Assembly (NCBI RefSeq): GCF_023721815.1
Contig: NZ_JAMDLI010000004.1
Coordinates: forward strand, 1 to 64,000
Origin: Pleomorphomonas sp. JP5
GTDB taxonomy: Bacteria > Pseudomonadota > Alphaproteobacteria > Rhizobiales > Pleomorphomonadaceae
Direction: 5' to 3'
DNA: 64,000 nucleotides
Made by a program: the position numbers and the translations under genes. Numbering within the stretch: position 1 is the first letter of the stretch; each line of letters opens with the position of its first letter. Below are positions 56,302 to 64,000 of this stretch, piece by piece. The notes below the pieces were generated by a model that was given only the letters and a program-made list of their open reading frames with translations, was not told the origin of the DNA and did no database searches.

Positions 56302-58719
56302 ATGACTGCTTCCCAGAATCACGACGATACCGACTTCGACGCCTCTCCTTCGCTCGGCATCGCCGCCCGCGCCATAGCCGCCGCCCGCCCCTCCGGTGGC
56401 GCCGTCGGCTATCTCAGCGGCATGAACCCCGAGCAGCGCGAGGCGGTTGAGGCGCTGGATGGTCCCGTGCTGGTGCTGGCCGGCGCCGGCACCGGCAAGA
56501 CGCGCGTCCTGACCACCCGCATCGCCCATATACTGGCGACGCGGCGGGCCTTTCCCTCGCAGATCCTGGCGGTGACCTTCACCAACAAGGCGGCGCGCGA
56601 GATGAAGGAGCGCGTCGGCCAACTGGTCGGCGGCGTCGTCGAGGGCATGCCCTGGCTCGGCACCTTCCACTCCATCGGCGTCCGCATGCTGAGGAAGCAC
56701 GCCGAACTGGTCGGCCTCAAAAGCAACTTCACCATTCTCGACACCGACGACCAGCTTCGCCTCATCAAGCAGTTGATCCAGGCCGAAGGCATCGACGAGA
56801 AACGCTGGCCGGCGCGGCAGTTCGCCTCGGCCCTCGACGGTTGGAAGAACAAGGGCCTTCGCCCGGCCGACATTCCCGAGGGCGAGGCGCGCGCCTATGT
56901 CAACGGCTTGGGGCGCGAGCTCTACGCCGCCTATCAGGCGCGCCTCAAGGTACTCAATGCGGTCGACTTCGGCGACCTGCTGCTCGAAGCGGTAACGCTC
57001 CTGCGCCAGAACCCCGACGTTCTCGCCGACTATCACAAGCGGTTCCGCTTCATCCTGGTCGACGAGTATCAGGACACCAACGTCGTCCAGTATCTCTGGC
57101 TGCGCCTCCTCGCCCAGGGCTCGCACAACATCTGCTGCGTCGGCGACGACGACCAGTCGATCTACGGCTGGCGCGGCGCCGAGGTGGACAACATCCTGCG
57201 CTACGAGCGCGACTTCCCCGGCGCCAAGGTGATCCGGCTGGAGCGCAACTACCGCTCCACCGCCCACATTCTCGGCGCCGCCTCGCACCTCATCGCCCAC
57301 AACGAGGCGCGGCTCGGCAAGACGCTGTTCACCGACCTGCCGCAGGCCGACGACGAGGACAAGGTGTTCGTCGCCTCGGCCTGGGACTCCGAAGAGGAAG
57401 CCCGTTCGATCGGCGACGAGATCGAGCGGTACCAGCGGTCGGGCACGGCGCTGAACGATATCGCCATCCTCGTTCGCGCCTCTTTCCAGATGCGCGAGTT
57501 CGAAGATCGCTTCGTCACCTCCGGCATTCCCTATCGCGTCATCGGCGGCCCTCGTTTCTATGAGCGGGCCGAGATCCGCGACGCCCTCGCCTATTTCCGC
57601 ATCGTCATGCAGCCGGCCGACGACCTCGCCTTCGAGCGGATCGTCAACACGCCGCGCCGCGGCATCGGCGACACCTCCGTCCGCACCCTGCACGACTACG
57701 GCCGCGCGGAGAGCGTGCCGCTCACCGAAGCGACGCGGCAACTGGTCGCCACGGAGGAGTTCAAGGGCAAGACGCGCACGTCGCTGCGCGACTTCCTCGA
57801 AAGCGTCGAGCGCTGGCGAGACCTCGTGCCGGCGATGAAGCACACCGAACTCGCCGAACTGATCCTCGACGAGAGCGGCTACACCGCCATGTGGCAGAAC
57901 GACCGTTCGGCCGAAGCGCCGGGCCGGCTCGAGAACCTCAAGGAGCTCATCCGCTCCATGGACGAGTTCGAGAGCATGGAAGGCTTCCTCGAACACATCT
58001 CGCTGGTCATGGACCGCGACAGCGGCGAGGAACTCGACGCCGTGTCCATCATGACGCTGCATTCGGCCAAGGGCCTGGAGTTCGACACGGTGTTCCTGCC
58101 CGGTTGGGAGGAAGGCCTGTTCCCGCACCAGCGCGCCCTCGACGAAGGCGGCAGGTCTGGCCTCGAGGAAGAGCGGCGCCTTGCCTATGTCGGCCTGACG
58201 CGCGCCAAGAAGCATTGCCTGATCTGGTTCACCTCGAACCGACGCATCCACGGCTCGTGGCAGTCGTCGATCCCCTCGCGGTTCCTCGACGAGTTGCCAG
58301 CCGCCCATGTCGAGATCAAGGAAACCGGCAGCGCCTACGGCGGCTACGGCTCGTCCTTCGGCAGGCAGAACCCCTACGGCGCCTCCCGCTTCGACAGCGT
58401 CGATCGCTTCCAGTCCAACTACGAGACGCCCGGTTGGCAGCGCGCCCAGAAGGCCCAGAAGGCCGCCGCTGGCGGCCGTGGTGGCTTCTCGGCGCCGTCG
58501 CAGTCATCCTATGGACGCAGCCAGCCCAAGCTGATCGAGGGCGAACTGATCGCCAAGTCGGTGGTATCGGGCGCGCCGAAGTTCGGCGTCGGCGACCGGG
58601 TGTTCCACGTCAAGTTCGGGCCCGGCACGGTCTCCACCGTCGACGGCAACAAGGTCACCGTCGACTTCGACAAGGCCGGCCAGAAACGGGTGGTGGACAG
58701 CTTCCTCGAAAAGGCGTGA
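56302..58719 (+). CDS. uvrD: DNA helicase II (UvrD/PcrA/Rep family)
   Basis: SF1 3'-5' helicase for nucleotide-excision and mismatch repair, 805 residues. Walker A is VLAGAGTGKTRVLTTRIA, then TFTNKAAREMKERV, DEYQDTNVVQY (motif II), GDDDQSIYGWRGA (motif III), LERNYRST (motif IV), IMTLHSAKGLEFDTVFLPGW (motif V) and AYVGLTRAKK (motif VI). The C-terminus carries a Tyr/Gly-rich linker and a Tudor-like UvrD tail (FGVGDRVFHVKFGPGTVSTV). An N-terminal extension of about 40 residues precedes the helicase core. Confidence 0.96.
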   Translation: MTASQNHDDTDFDASPSLGIAARAIAAARPSGGAVGYLSGMNPEQREAVEALDGPVLVLAGAGTGKTRVLTTRIAHILATRRAFPSQILAVTFTNKAAREMKERVGQLVGGVVEGMPWLGTFHSIGVRMLRKHAELVGLKSNFTILDTDDQLRLIKQLIQAEGIDEKRWPARQFASALDGWKNKGLRPADIPEGEARAYVNGLGRELYAAYQARLKVLNAVDFGDLLLEAVTLLRQNPDVLADYHKRFRFILVDEYQDTNVVQYLWLRLLAQGSHNICCVGDDDQSIYGWRGAEVDNILRYERDFPGAKVIRLERNYRSTAHILGAASHLIAHNEARLGKTLFTDLPQADDEDKVFVASAWDSEEEARSIGDEIERYQRSGTALNDIAILVRASFQMREFEDRFVTSGIPYRVIGGPRFYERAEIRDALAYFRIVMQPADDLAFERIVNTPRRGIGDTSVRTLHDYGRAESVPLTEATRQLVATEEFKGKTRTSLRDFLESVERWRDLVPAMKHTELAELILDESGYTAMWQNDRSAEAPGRLENLKELIRSMDEFESMEGFLEHISLVMDRDSGEELDAVSIMTLHSAKGLEFDTVFLPGWEEGLFPHQRALDEGGRSGLEEERRLAYVGLTRAKKHCLIWFTSNRRIHGSWQSSIPSRFLDELPAAHVEIKETGSAYGGYGSSFGRQNPYGASRFDSVDRFQSNYETPGWQRAQKAQKAAAGGRGGFSAPSQSSYGRSQPKLIEGELIAKSVVSGAPKFGVGDRVFHVKFGPGTVSTVDGNKVTVDFDKAGQKRVVDSFLEKA

Positions 58720-58735
58720 CCGGACCGCGAGTGCG

Positions 58736-59506
58736 TTAATCCAGAACCGCCTTCAGGAACTCGCGGGTACGGTCCTCCTTGGGGTCGGTGAACAGCTCTT
58801 CGGGCGCGCCCTCCTCACGGATCTGGCCCTGGTCGAAGAAGCAGACGCGGTCCGAGATCTCGCGCGCGAAGCGCATCTCGTGGGTGACCAGCAGCATGGT
58901 CAGGTCGTGCTCCTCGGCCAGCCGGCCGATGACGGTGAGCACCTCGCCGACCAGTTCCGGATCGAGCGCCGACGTCGGCTCGTCGAACAGCAGGACGTTC
59001 GGCCGCATGGCGAGCGCCCGGGCGATGCCGACGCGCTGCTGCTGGCCGCCGGACAGCTGATGCGGGTACTTCTGCGCCTGATCGGCGAGACCGACGAGTT
59101 CAAGCAACTCCTCGGCCCGCTCCCTGGCTTCAGCCTTGCTGAGCCCGAGCACCTTGACCGGCGCCTCGGTGATGTTGCGGAGCACCGTCATGTGCGGGAA
59201 CAGGTTGAACTGCTGGAACACCATGCCGAGCTGGGCGCGCATCTTGCGCAGATGCGCCTCGCTGGCCGGCTTGAGCCCGTCCGGCCCCTGTTCGTGCCAG
59301 AGCGGCTCGCCGTTCACCGTGACCACGCCGCCTTCGATGCCTTCGAGGGTCATCAGGATGCGCAGCACGGTGGACTTGCCCGAGCCGGATGGACCGATGA
59401 TCGACACCTTCTCGCCGCGCCCGACCTCGAAGTCGAGTTCGTCGAGCACGGTCAAATCGCCGAAGCGCTTGATGACCTTGTCGAACTTGATGATGGGGTC
59501 GTTCAT
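58736..59506 (-). CDS. ehuA: Ectoine/hydroxyectoine ABC transporter ATP-binding protein
   Basis: ATPase of the amino-acid-type importer, 256 residues. Walker A is [16 protein letters not shown], signature [18 protein letters not shown], Walker [16 protein letters not shown]-loop LVTHEMRFA. It overlaps the ehuD stop by four bases (ATGA). Last gene of the ectoine operon, converging with uvrD 16 bases away. Assignment to ectoine comes from EhuB and the neighbouring ectD/ask. Confidence 0.88.
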   Translation of the reverse strand: MNDPIIKFDKVIKRFGDLTVLDELDFEVGRGEKVSIIGPSGSGKSTVLRILMTLEGIEGGVVTVNGEPLWHEQGPDGLKPASEAHLRKMRAQLGMVFQQFNLFPHMTVLRNITEAPVKVLGLSKAEARERAEELLELVGLADQAQKYPHQLSGGQQQRVGIARALAMRPNVLLFDEPTSALDPELVGEVLTVIGRLAEEHDLTMLLVTHEMRFAREISDRVCFFDQGQIREEGAPEELFTDPKEDRTREFLKAVLD

Positions 59507-60195
59507 TTCAAGGGTATCCCCTGCTTGGGCAGCCAGCCGTCGAGCAGGCGCACGCCCGCCGACGCGACCAGCGTCATGACCAGATAAAGGCCGCCGACCA
59601 TGGAGAGCGGCACGAGATAGTTGAACGTCCTGTCGCCGACGATCTTGGCGACGTTGAGCATCTCCAGCACCGTCACCACCGACAGCACGGGCACGTCCTT
59701 CATGATCGAGACGAGATAGTTGCCCATGGCCGGCACGATGCGCGGCACGGCCTGCGGCACGACGATGTGGGTGAAGGTGCGGGACGCCGAGAGGTTCAGC
59801 GCGCGCGCCGCCTCGTGCTGGTCCTTGGCCACCGCTTCGATCCCGGCGCGATACACCTCCGAGGTATAGGCGCTGTACTGGATGCCGAGCGCCAGCGTCC
59901 CCGTCATGAAGGCGGGCAAGACGATGCCGTATTCGGGCAGCACGTAATAGAGAAAGAACAGCTGGACGAGCAGCGGCGTATCCCGGATGAACTCGGTCAT
60001 GAGCGACGCCGGCCAGGAGATGACCCGGAACGGAGCCGCCTTCAGCACGGCCCAGATCAGTCCCAGCGCCAACGCCACGGCAAAGCCGATCACCGTTGCC
60101 TGGATCGTCACCCACATTCCGATCAAGAGGATCGGCAGGATCGAGGCGGCGTAGGTCGCCGGGCTCGAAAGGTCCCATTCGAATCCGAACAACAT
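59503..60195 (-). CDS. ehuD: Ectoine/hydroxyectoine ABC transporter permease
   Basis: 230 residues, inner-membrane permease of the HisMQ type with about five helices. The EAA loop [32 protein letters not shown] (key [10 protein letters not shown]) contacts EhuA. Forms the channel with EhuC. Start three bases after ehuC stop. Confidence 0.87.
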   Translation of the reverse strand: MLFGFEWDLSSPATYAASILPILLIGMWVTIQATVIGFAVALALGLIWAVLKAAPFRVISWPASLMTEFIRDTPLLVQLFFLYYVLPEYGIVLPAFMTGTLALGIQYSAYTSEVYRAGIEAVAKDQHEAARALNLSASRTFTHIVVPQAVPRIVPAMGNYLVSIMKDVPVLSVVTVLEMLNVAKIVGDRTFNYLVPLSMVGGLYLVMTLVASAGVRLLDGWLPKQGIPLK

Positions 60196-60198
60196 GGC

Positions 60199-60870
60199 CT
60201 AGCTCCTCGCCCTGCGCCAACGCGTGACGTAGCGTTCCAGGCCGCGCATCAGAACGGTGAGAACCAGCGCCATGCCGAAGTACATCGCCAGCAGCATCGA
60301 GTAGATCGTGGTGCTGTCCTGGGTGTAGTTGCGGATCTGCTCGGCCCTGAACGTCAGGTCGCCCAGGCTGATGAGGGACACCAGCGCGGTGTCCTTGAGA
60401 TTCTGAACGGCGAGATTGCCGAAGGGCGGCATCATCTCCGGAATGGCCTGCGGGATCACGATGTCCCACAGCGTCTGCCGCTCTGTGAAGTTCAGCGCCC
60501 GAGCCGCTTCGCGCTGATCGGGATGGACGGACGCGATGGCGCCCCGAACCACCTCGGCGCCATAGGCGCCAATGTTGAGGCTGAGCGCCAGAACGCCGGC
60601 GAGAACGGGGGGAAGCCGCAGATCGATGCCGATCGCACTGCCGGCCAGCGGCAAGGCGAAGTACAGCCAGAAAAGCTGAACCAGCAGCGACGTTCCACGA
60701 AAGAGTTCAATATAGGCCACACAAATGGCGTTGATCGTCCGATGGCGGGAAAGCTTGCCGATACCGGAGGCAAAGGCCAACACGGCGCCCAGGACCGTCG
60801 AATACAGCGTCAACTGGACGGTGACCCAGGCGCCCTGCATCAGGGGCTCAATATAGTCTGTCAATTGCAT
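60199..60870 (-). CDS. ehuC: Ectoine/hydroxyectoine ABC transporter permease
   Basis: 223 residues, HisMQ-type permease. Contains [20 protein letters not shown] and the EAA loop [20 protein letters not shown]. Follows ehuB after a 183-base gap holding a hairpin, which would lower permease expression relative to the abundant binding protein. Confidence 0.87.
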   Translation of the reverse strand: MQLTDYIEPLMQGAWVTVQLTLYSTVLGAVLAFASGIGKLSRHRTINAICVAYIELFRGTSLLVQLFWLYFALPLAGSAIGIDLRLPPVLAGVLALSLNIGAYGAEVVRGAIASVHPDQREAARALNFTERQTLWDIVIPQAIPEMMPPFGNLAVQNLKDTALVSLISLGDLTFRAEQIRNYTQDSTTIYSMLLAMYFGMALVLTVLMRGLERYVTRWRRARS

Positions 60871-61006
60871 GAATTGATCCAGCCTACTTGGGCATCATCC
60901 GACCGGAGTGTCGCGAGGATCGATAAGATGATGCTTCAAAACAAATCTTGGAGCGTCGATCCGATGCAACGGACCGAACTCTGCTCCAAAGGGGTAACGC
61001 GCCAAA

Positions 61007-61028
61007 GGCGGGCGCCGTAGCACCCGCC
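61007..61028 (-). other. Stem-loop between ehuB and ehuC
   Basis: Arms GGCGGG (61007-61012) and CCCGCC (61023-61028) with a ten-base loop, 26 bases after the ehuB stop, without a T-run. Such structures after binding-protein genes often protect the upstream mRNA and reduce downstream expression. Confidence 0.5.
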
Positions 61029-61053
61029 CAAGGCAGCTCTCGGGAGAATGAGG

Positions 61054-61917
61054 CTACTTGGCCGCGCAGAGCTCGGCCGTCGTGTGCATGCCCGAACCGT
61101 CGACATCGGCCTGGGTAAAGCCGTAACCGGTCAGGACCTTGGACCACTCGGGCGTCTTCTTGAACTTGGCGAGGGAGTCATTGACGGCATCGCGAAGCTC
61201 TTCGTTGCCCATGGCGAAGGTGAAACCACCCCAGCTGCGCACCGCCTCGCCATCGATGACCGGATCGGTGAACTTGCCGGCGACCTCGACGCCCTTGCCC
61301 TGCTTGGCAAGACCGCTGACGGTCAGGCCGGTGGCGGCGTAGGCGTCGGCGCGGCCGGTCGACACCGTCGAGATGGCGTCGGCATTGGAGGCGATCGTCA
61401 CCAGGTTGCCCTCGGACACGCCCAGCTTCTGCATCATCTCCAGCTGATCGGCGCCGGCCATGATGGCGACCTTCAGCTCCGGCTTGGCGGCGAAGTCGGC
61501 ATAGGCGTGAATGTCCTTGGGGTTGCCCTCGGCCACCAGCAGCCCTTCGCCATAGGACGTGTTGGGCTCCGAGAACAGCACCTGGCCACAGCGGTCCGGC
61601 CGGATCGCCATTTCGGCGGCGACCATGTCGAAGCGATCGGCCTTGAGCCCCGGAATGAGCGAGGAGAAGTTGGTGGTGACCCACTCGATCTTCTCGATGC
61701 CGAGATCCTTCATCAGGGCCTTGGCGACATCGGGTCCGGCGCCCATTGCCTCGCCTTTCGGATCGACGTAGCCGTAGGGGATCTCGTTGGCGACGGCGAT
61801 GCGGATCGTCCCCGCCTCGCGGATCTTTTCAAGCGACGCGGCGCTGGCCGCGCCGGCCACCGCCACGAGAGCCAGCGTCGAAACCGCCAGCATGGCCGTC
61901 TTGCTCAAGATGTTCAT
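61054..61917 (-). CDS. ehuB: Ectoine/hydroxyectoine-binding periplasmic protein
   Basis: 287 residues, signal peptide (1-27, cut after GAASA). Mature protein has IRIAVANEIPYGYVDPKGEA, GAGPDVAKALMKDLGIEKIEW, DRFDMVAAEMAIRPDRCGQV and FSEPNTSYGEGLLVAEGNPKDIH, closely resembling EhuB of Sinorhizobium, which binds ectoine and hydroxyectoine. Captures solute for EhuCDA. Located directly after the ask gene. Confidence 0.92.
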   Translation of the reverse strand: MNILSKTAMLAVSTLALVAVAGAASAASLEKIREAGTIRIAVANEIPYGYVDPKGEAMGAGPDVAKALMKDLGIEKIEWVTTNFSSLIPGLKADRFDMVAAEMAIRPDRCGQVLFSEPNTSYGEGLLVAEGNPKDIHAYADFAAKPELKVAIMAGADQLEMMQKLGVSEGNLVTIASNADAISTVSTGRADAYAATGLTVSGLAKQGKGVEVAGKFTDPVIDGEAVRSWGGFTFAMGNEELRDAVNDSLAKFKKTPEWSKVLTGYGFTQADVDGSGMHTTAELCAAK

Positions 61918-61981
61918 GTCATCCTCCTGTGTTGGGATAGGAAATGTCCGGCCGCGCCCCGTCGGCGGCGACCGGCAGCGG

Positions 61982-63439
61982 TCAGGCGACCGCGGATAGC
62001 TGCACTGGCTCCGTCAGCGCCCAGTCCTCGACCAGCCCCTTGTGCAGGGCCGATATCGCCGCCTCGAAATCGGCCGGCTCGACGATGATCTGCAGGTCGA
62101 CCTTGCGGATGAGATCATGCACGCCGAGCGGACAGATGCCGGCCGACGCCAGAACGCCGATGGCGCTGGTCAGGATCGAGATGTCGCCGATGTTGCGGCC
62201 GATGGCCGACACGAGCGACACCTTGCGCAGGGTCATCTGGGCAGTCGGGAAGGCCCTGGCGAGGTCGGCCTTGACCGCCTCTATCGCCTTCGCCTTGCCC
62301 TTGAGGAAATGGGTGATGGTGTTGGCATTCGACGTCTTGGACAGAATGCCCACCTTGTGCCGCTTCAGCGCATCGAGGATCGCCGAGTCGTAACCCTTCA
62401 CCCCCACCATGTCCTGGTCGTGGAACTCGAAGGCGAAGACGTTGCGGATGCCGGTGACGATCTCCACCTGCGGCGCTCCGGCCCCGAGGTCGGCGCGAAA
62501 CACCGTTCCCTCGTGATCGGGCTCGAAGGCGTTCTTGACGCGAAGGGGAATGCCGGCCTGCCTCAGCCCCTTGGCGGCGCGCGGATGGATCGCCTCCATG
62601 CCCAGGTTGGAGAGCTGGTCGGCCACGTCGTAGTTGGTCTCGCCGATGACCCGCACGCTCTCCAGCCCAACCACGCAAGGGTCGGCCGAGGAGAGGTGGA
62701 ACTCCTTGTGGATGATCGCCTCGCGCGCGCCGGTGACCACGGCCACCCGCGACAGGGTGACCTCGCTGTAGCCCCGGTCGTAGGTGCCCATCAGCACCTC
62801 GCGGCACTGCGCATAGCCGGTGACGATGGGGAGCTCGGAAGCAAGGTCGACATCGGTGAAGGCGTGCTCGATCACCTCGTCAAGCGGCAACTGGCGATCG
62901 TCGCGCCAGCCCGTGAGGTCGACGAGGCGCGACCGAATCCCGCGCCGATCGAGCAGCAGCGTGGTGTTGAAGGCCGAGTGCGCCTCTCCGAGCGAGGCCA
63001 GCATTTCGCGGACGGTCAGCAGGTGCTGGTCGAGCCGGAAGTGACCCGACGAGCAAAGACGCCTGAGGTCGACAAGGCACGAGCGGACGCCTTCGACCCG
63101 CTCGTGAACGAAACCGTCGGCGATCCGGCGGTCGTTGGGGTCGGTGAAGATTCGCTCGTTTTGCGAACGCATCTGGTCGGCGACGCCGGTCAGGGCATCG
63201 GCCCAGGCGGCTCCCTTGTCTGCGTCGGCGAAAAGGGCGTAGACCCCCGGCTTGCCGGTCTTCTTGTGCTCCAGGAGCGCGTTGGTGATACCGGCATAGG
63301 CCGACACCACGAAAATTCGGTTGTAGAGCGCCGCGCCCGTGCGATCGCCGATCAGCACGGTATCCAGCAGCTCTCCGGTTCGGGACATCGAGGTGCCGCC
63401 GATCTTCTCAACGGTATGGCTCATGTTCGTCTCGGTCAT
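61982..63439 (-). CDS. ask: Aspartate kinase, ectoine-pathway type
   Basis: 485 residues. VEKIGGTSMSRTGELLD at the start is the ask_ect variant of the kinase motif (KxGGTS). VVSAYAGITNALLEHKK follows, with ACT domains at the C-terminus (VSLVSAIGRNIGDISILTSA). It phosphorylates aspartate for aspartate-semialdehyde, the ectoine precursor; this isoform avoids normal feedback. Start at 63439, with ATG 63424 as an alternative. It follows ectD by 62 bases. Confidence 0.92.
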   Translation of the reverse strand: MTETNMSHTVEKIGGTSMSRTGELLDTVLIGDRTGAALYNRIFVVSAYAGITNALLEHKKTGKPGVYALFADADKGAAWADALTGVADQMRSQNERIFTDPNDRRIADGFVHERVEGVRSCLVDLRRLCSSGHFRLDQHLLTVREMLASLGEAHSAFNTTLLLDRRGIRSRLVDLTGWRDDRQLPLDEVIEHAFTDVDLASELPIVTGYAQCREVLMGTYDRGYSEVTLSRVAVVTGAREAIIHKEFHLSSADPCVVGLESVRVIGETNYDVADQLSNLGMEAIHPRAAKGLRQAGIPLRVKNAFEPDHEGTVFRADLGAGAPQVEIVTGIRNVFAFEFHDQDMVGVKGYDSAILDALKRHKVGILSKTSNANTITHFLKGKAKAIEAVKADLARAFPTAQMTLRKVSLVSAIGRNIGDISILTSAIGVLASAGICPLGVHDLIRKVDLQIIVEPADFEAAISALHKGLVEDWALTEPVQLSAVA

Positions 63440-63501
63440 GGGTTCTCAGTCGCTGCCCCGACAAGGGAAGCGCTGCCTTTATTGGTCATCACTCGAAATG
63501 G

Positions 63502-64000
63502 TCAGCCCAGCTCGCCGCTCTCAATGGCGAGCGGCGCCTGCGGATCACGCGAACTCAGAAACGCCGGCCGAGGCGCCTTGGCGGCAAACGGAGCGCCGAG
63601 ACGGTTGGACCATGCGTTGTAGACGAAGAAGGCGTTCGAACGCGGGAACGGCGTGATGTTGCCGTTCGAGCCGTGCAGGGTGTTGCAGTCGAACAGGATC
63701 ACCGTGCCGGCGCGGCCGGCGGCATAGTCGATGCCAAACTGCTCGGCCATCCGGGCCAGGCTCTCGTGGGACGGCACGCCGATTTCCTGCCGCTTCAGCG
63801 AAGTCTTGTGGTTGTCCTCCGGCGTCTCGCCGGCGCAAGCCACGAAGGTCCGGTGCGAGCCGGGGATGAGCATCAGCGGTCCATTCAGCGGGCCGTTGTC
63901 GGTCAGCAGGATCGAGGCCGAAATCGCTCGCATGCGCGGCATGCCGTCCTCGGCGTGCCAAGTCTCGAAGTCGGAGTGCCAGTAGAACTCCTTGCCGGTG
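63502..64000 (-). CDS. ectD: Ectoine hydroxylase, C-terminal part (cut by window edge)
   Basis: An Fe(II)/2-oxoglutarate dioxygenase converting ectoine to 5-hydroxyectoine. 165 residues are visible, running off the right end. The iron motif [20 protein letters not shown] supplies His and Asp, and [13 protein letters not shown] the distal His; [13 protein letters not shown] is the EctD signature. ectABC are expected further right if synthesis is local. First visible gene of the operon ectD-ask-ehuBCDA. Confidence 0.95.
   Translation of the reverse strand, partial: TGKEFYWHSDFETWHAEDGMPRMRAISASILLTDNGPLNGPLMLIPGSHRTFVACAGETPEDNHKTSLKRQEIGVPSHESLARMAEQFGIDYAAGRAGTVILFDCNTLHGSNGNITPFPRSNAFFVYNAWSNRLGAPFAAKAPRPAFLSSRDPQAPLAIESGELG

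Noticed and set aside
56182-58308. 708-codon open frame opposite uvrD
   Set aside because: Antisense shadow of a high-GC gene; the plus-strand frame has all helicase motifs and the minus frame has none.

Overview
The window is chromosomal DNA of a high-GC alphaproteobacterium, most likely order Hyphomicrobiales (Rhizobiales). The lineage is suggested by a circularly permuted two-piece tmRNA, a BA14K-family protein, an alpha-type SspB, DUF4169 and RHH proteins, and the thyA/degP/hflC/hflK/folA neighbourhood. A closer placement (for example Pleomorphomonadaceae) would be a guess. Genes are dense and nearly all housekeeping or ordinary accessory metabolism. I see no insertion sequence, integrase, prophage or CRISPR array.

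Layout. 0.5-12.5 kb: LysR regulator, PP2C-like phosphatase, trehalose-phosphatase, MFS exporter, a convergent 5-oxoprolinase locus (pxpA and two biotin-carrier-like genes facing pxpB/pxpC), an M24 peptidase, a D-2-hydroxyacid dehydrogenase and an FtsI-like penicillin-binding protein. 12.5-21.5 kb: a TetR gene with a near-perfect operator, a small metal-linked pair (Cys-rich secreted protein and DUF411), a chemoreceptor gene remnant, a Ca2+-type P-type ATPase, a hemerythrin-PAS-GGDEF cyclase, tRNA-Lys(CTT), PhzF, BA14K and Nudix proteins. 21.6-31 kb: a 144-bp rod-like inverted repeat, a chemoreceptor, 102-bp tandem repeats derived from the 3' end of ilvC, ilvC, TetR, fumC, MerR/EthD, Lrp, an Asp/Glu racemase and pdxJ. 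31.6-36.3 kb: a duplicated acetolactate synthase locus (ilvB2-ilvN-ilvB1). Each ilvB has its own attenuator and leader peptide. 36.3-43.9 kb: miaA and serB with interlocking starts, a TauE/SafE permease, RHH, DUF4169 and sspB, the two-piece ssrA gene, a CLC transporter, thyA and DUF4424. 44-58.7 kb: degP, DUF2065, hflC, hflK, folA, a GNAT protein, a giant AsmA-like protein, ligA and uvrD. 58.7-64 kb: an ectoine operon (ectD, cut by the window edge, then ask, ehuB, ehuC, ehuD, ehuA).

Functional themes. Branched-chain amino-acid synthesis appears twice (ilvC; ilvB2-ilvN-ilvB1) and both loci carry local tandem duplications. Protein quality control is concentrated at 39.5-48 kb: tmRNA next to its ClpXP adaptor SspB, then DegP and HflKC. 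The right end combines hydroxyectoine synthesis with ectoine uptake. The most unusual signals are the paired attenuators whose leader peptides differ in control codons (Leu-Leu versus Phe-Phe) in front of diverging ilvB paralogues, the ilvC-tail repeats, the 144-bp structured element, and a carrier-domain pair in the pxp locus in which the second protein has no biotinylation lysine.
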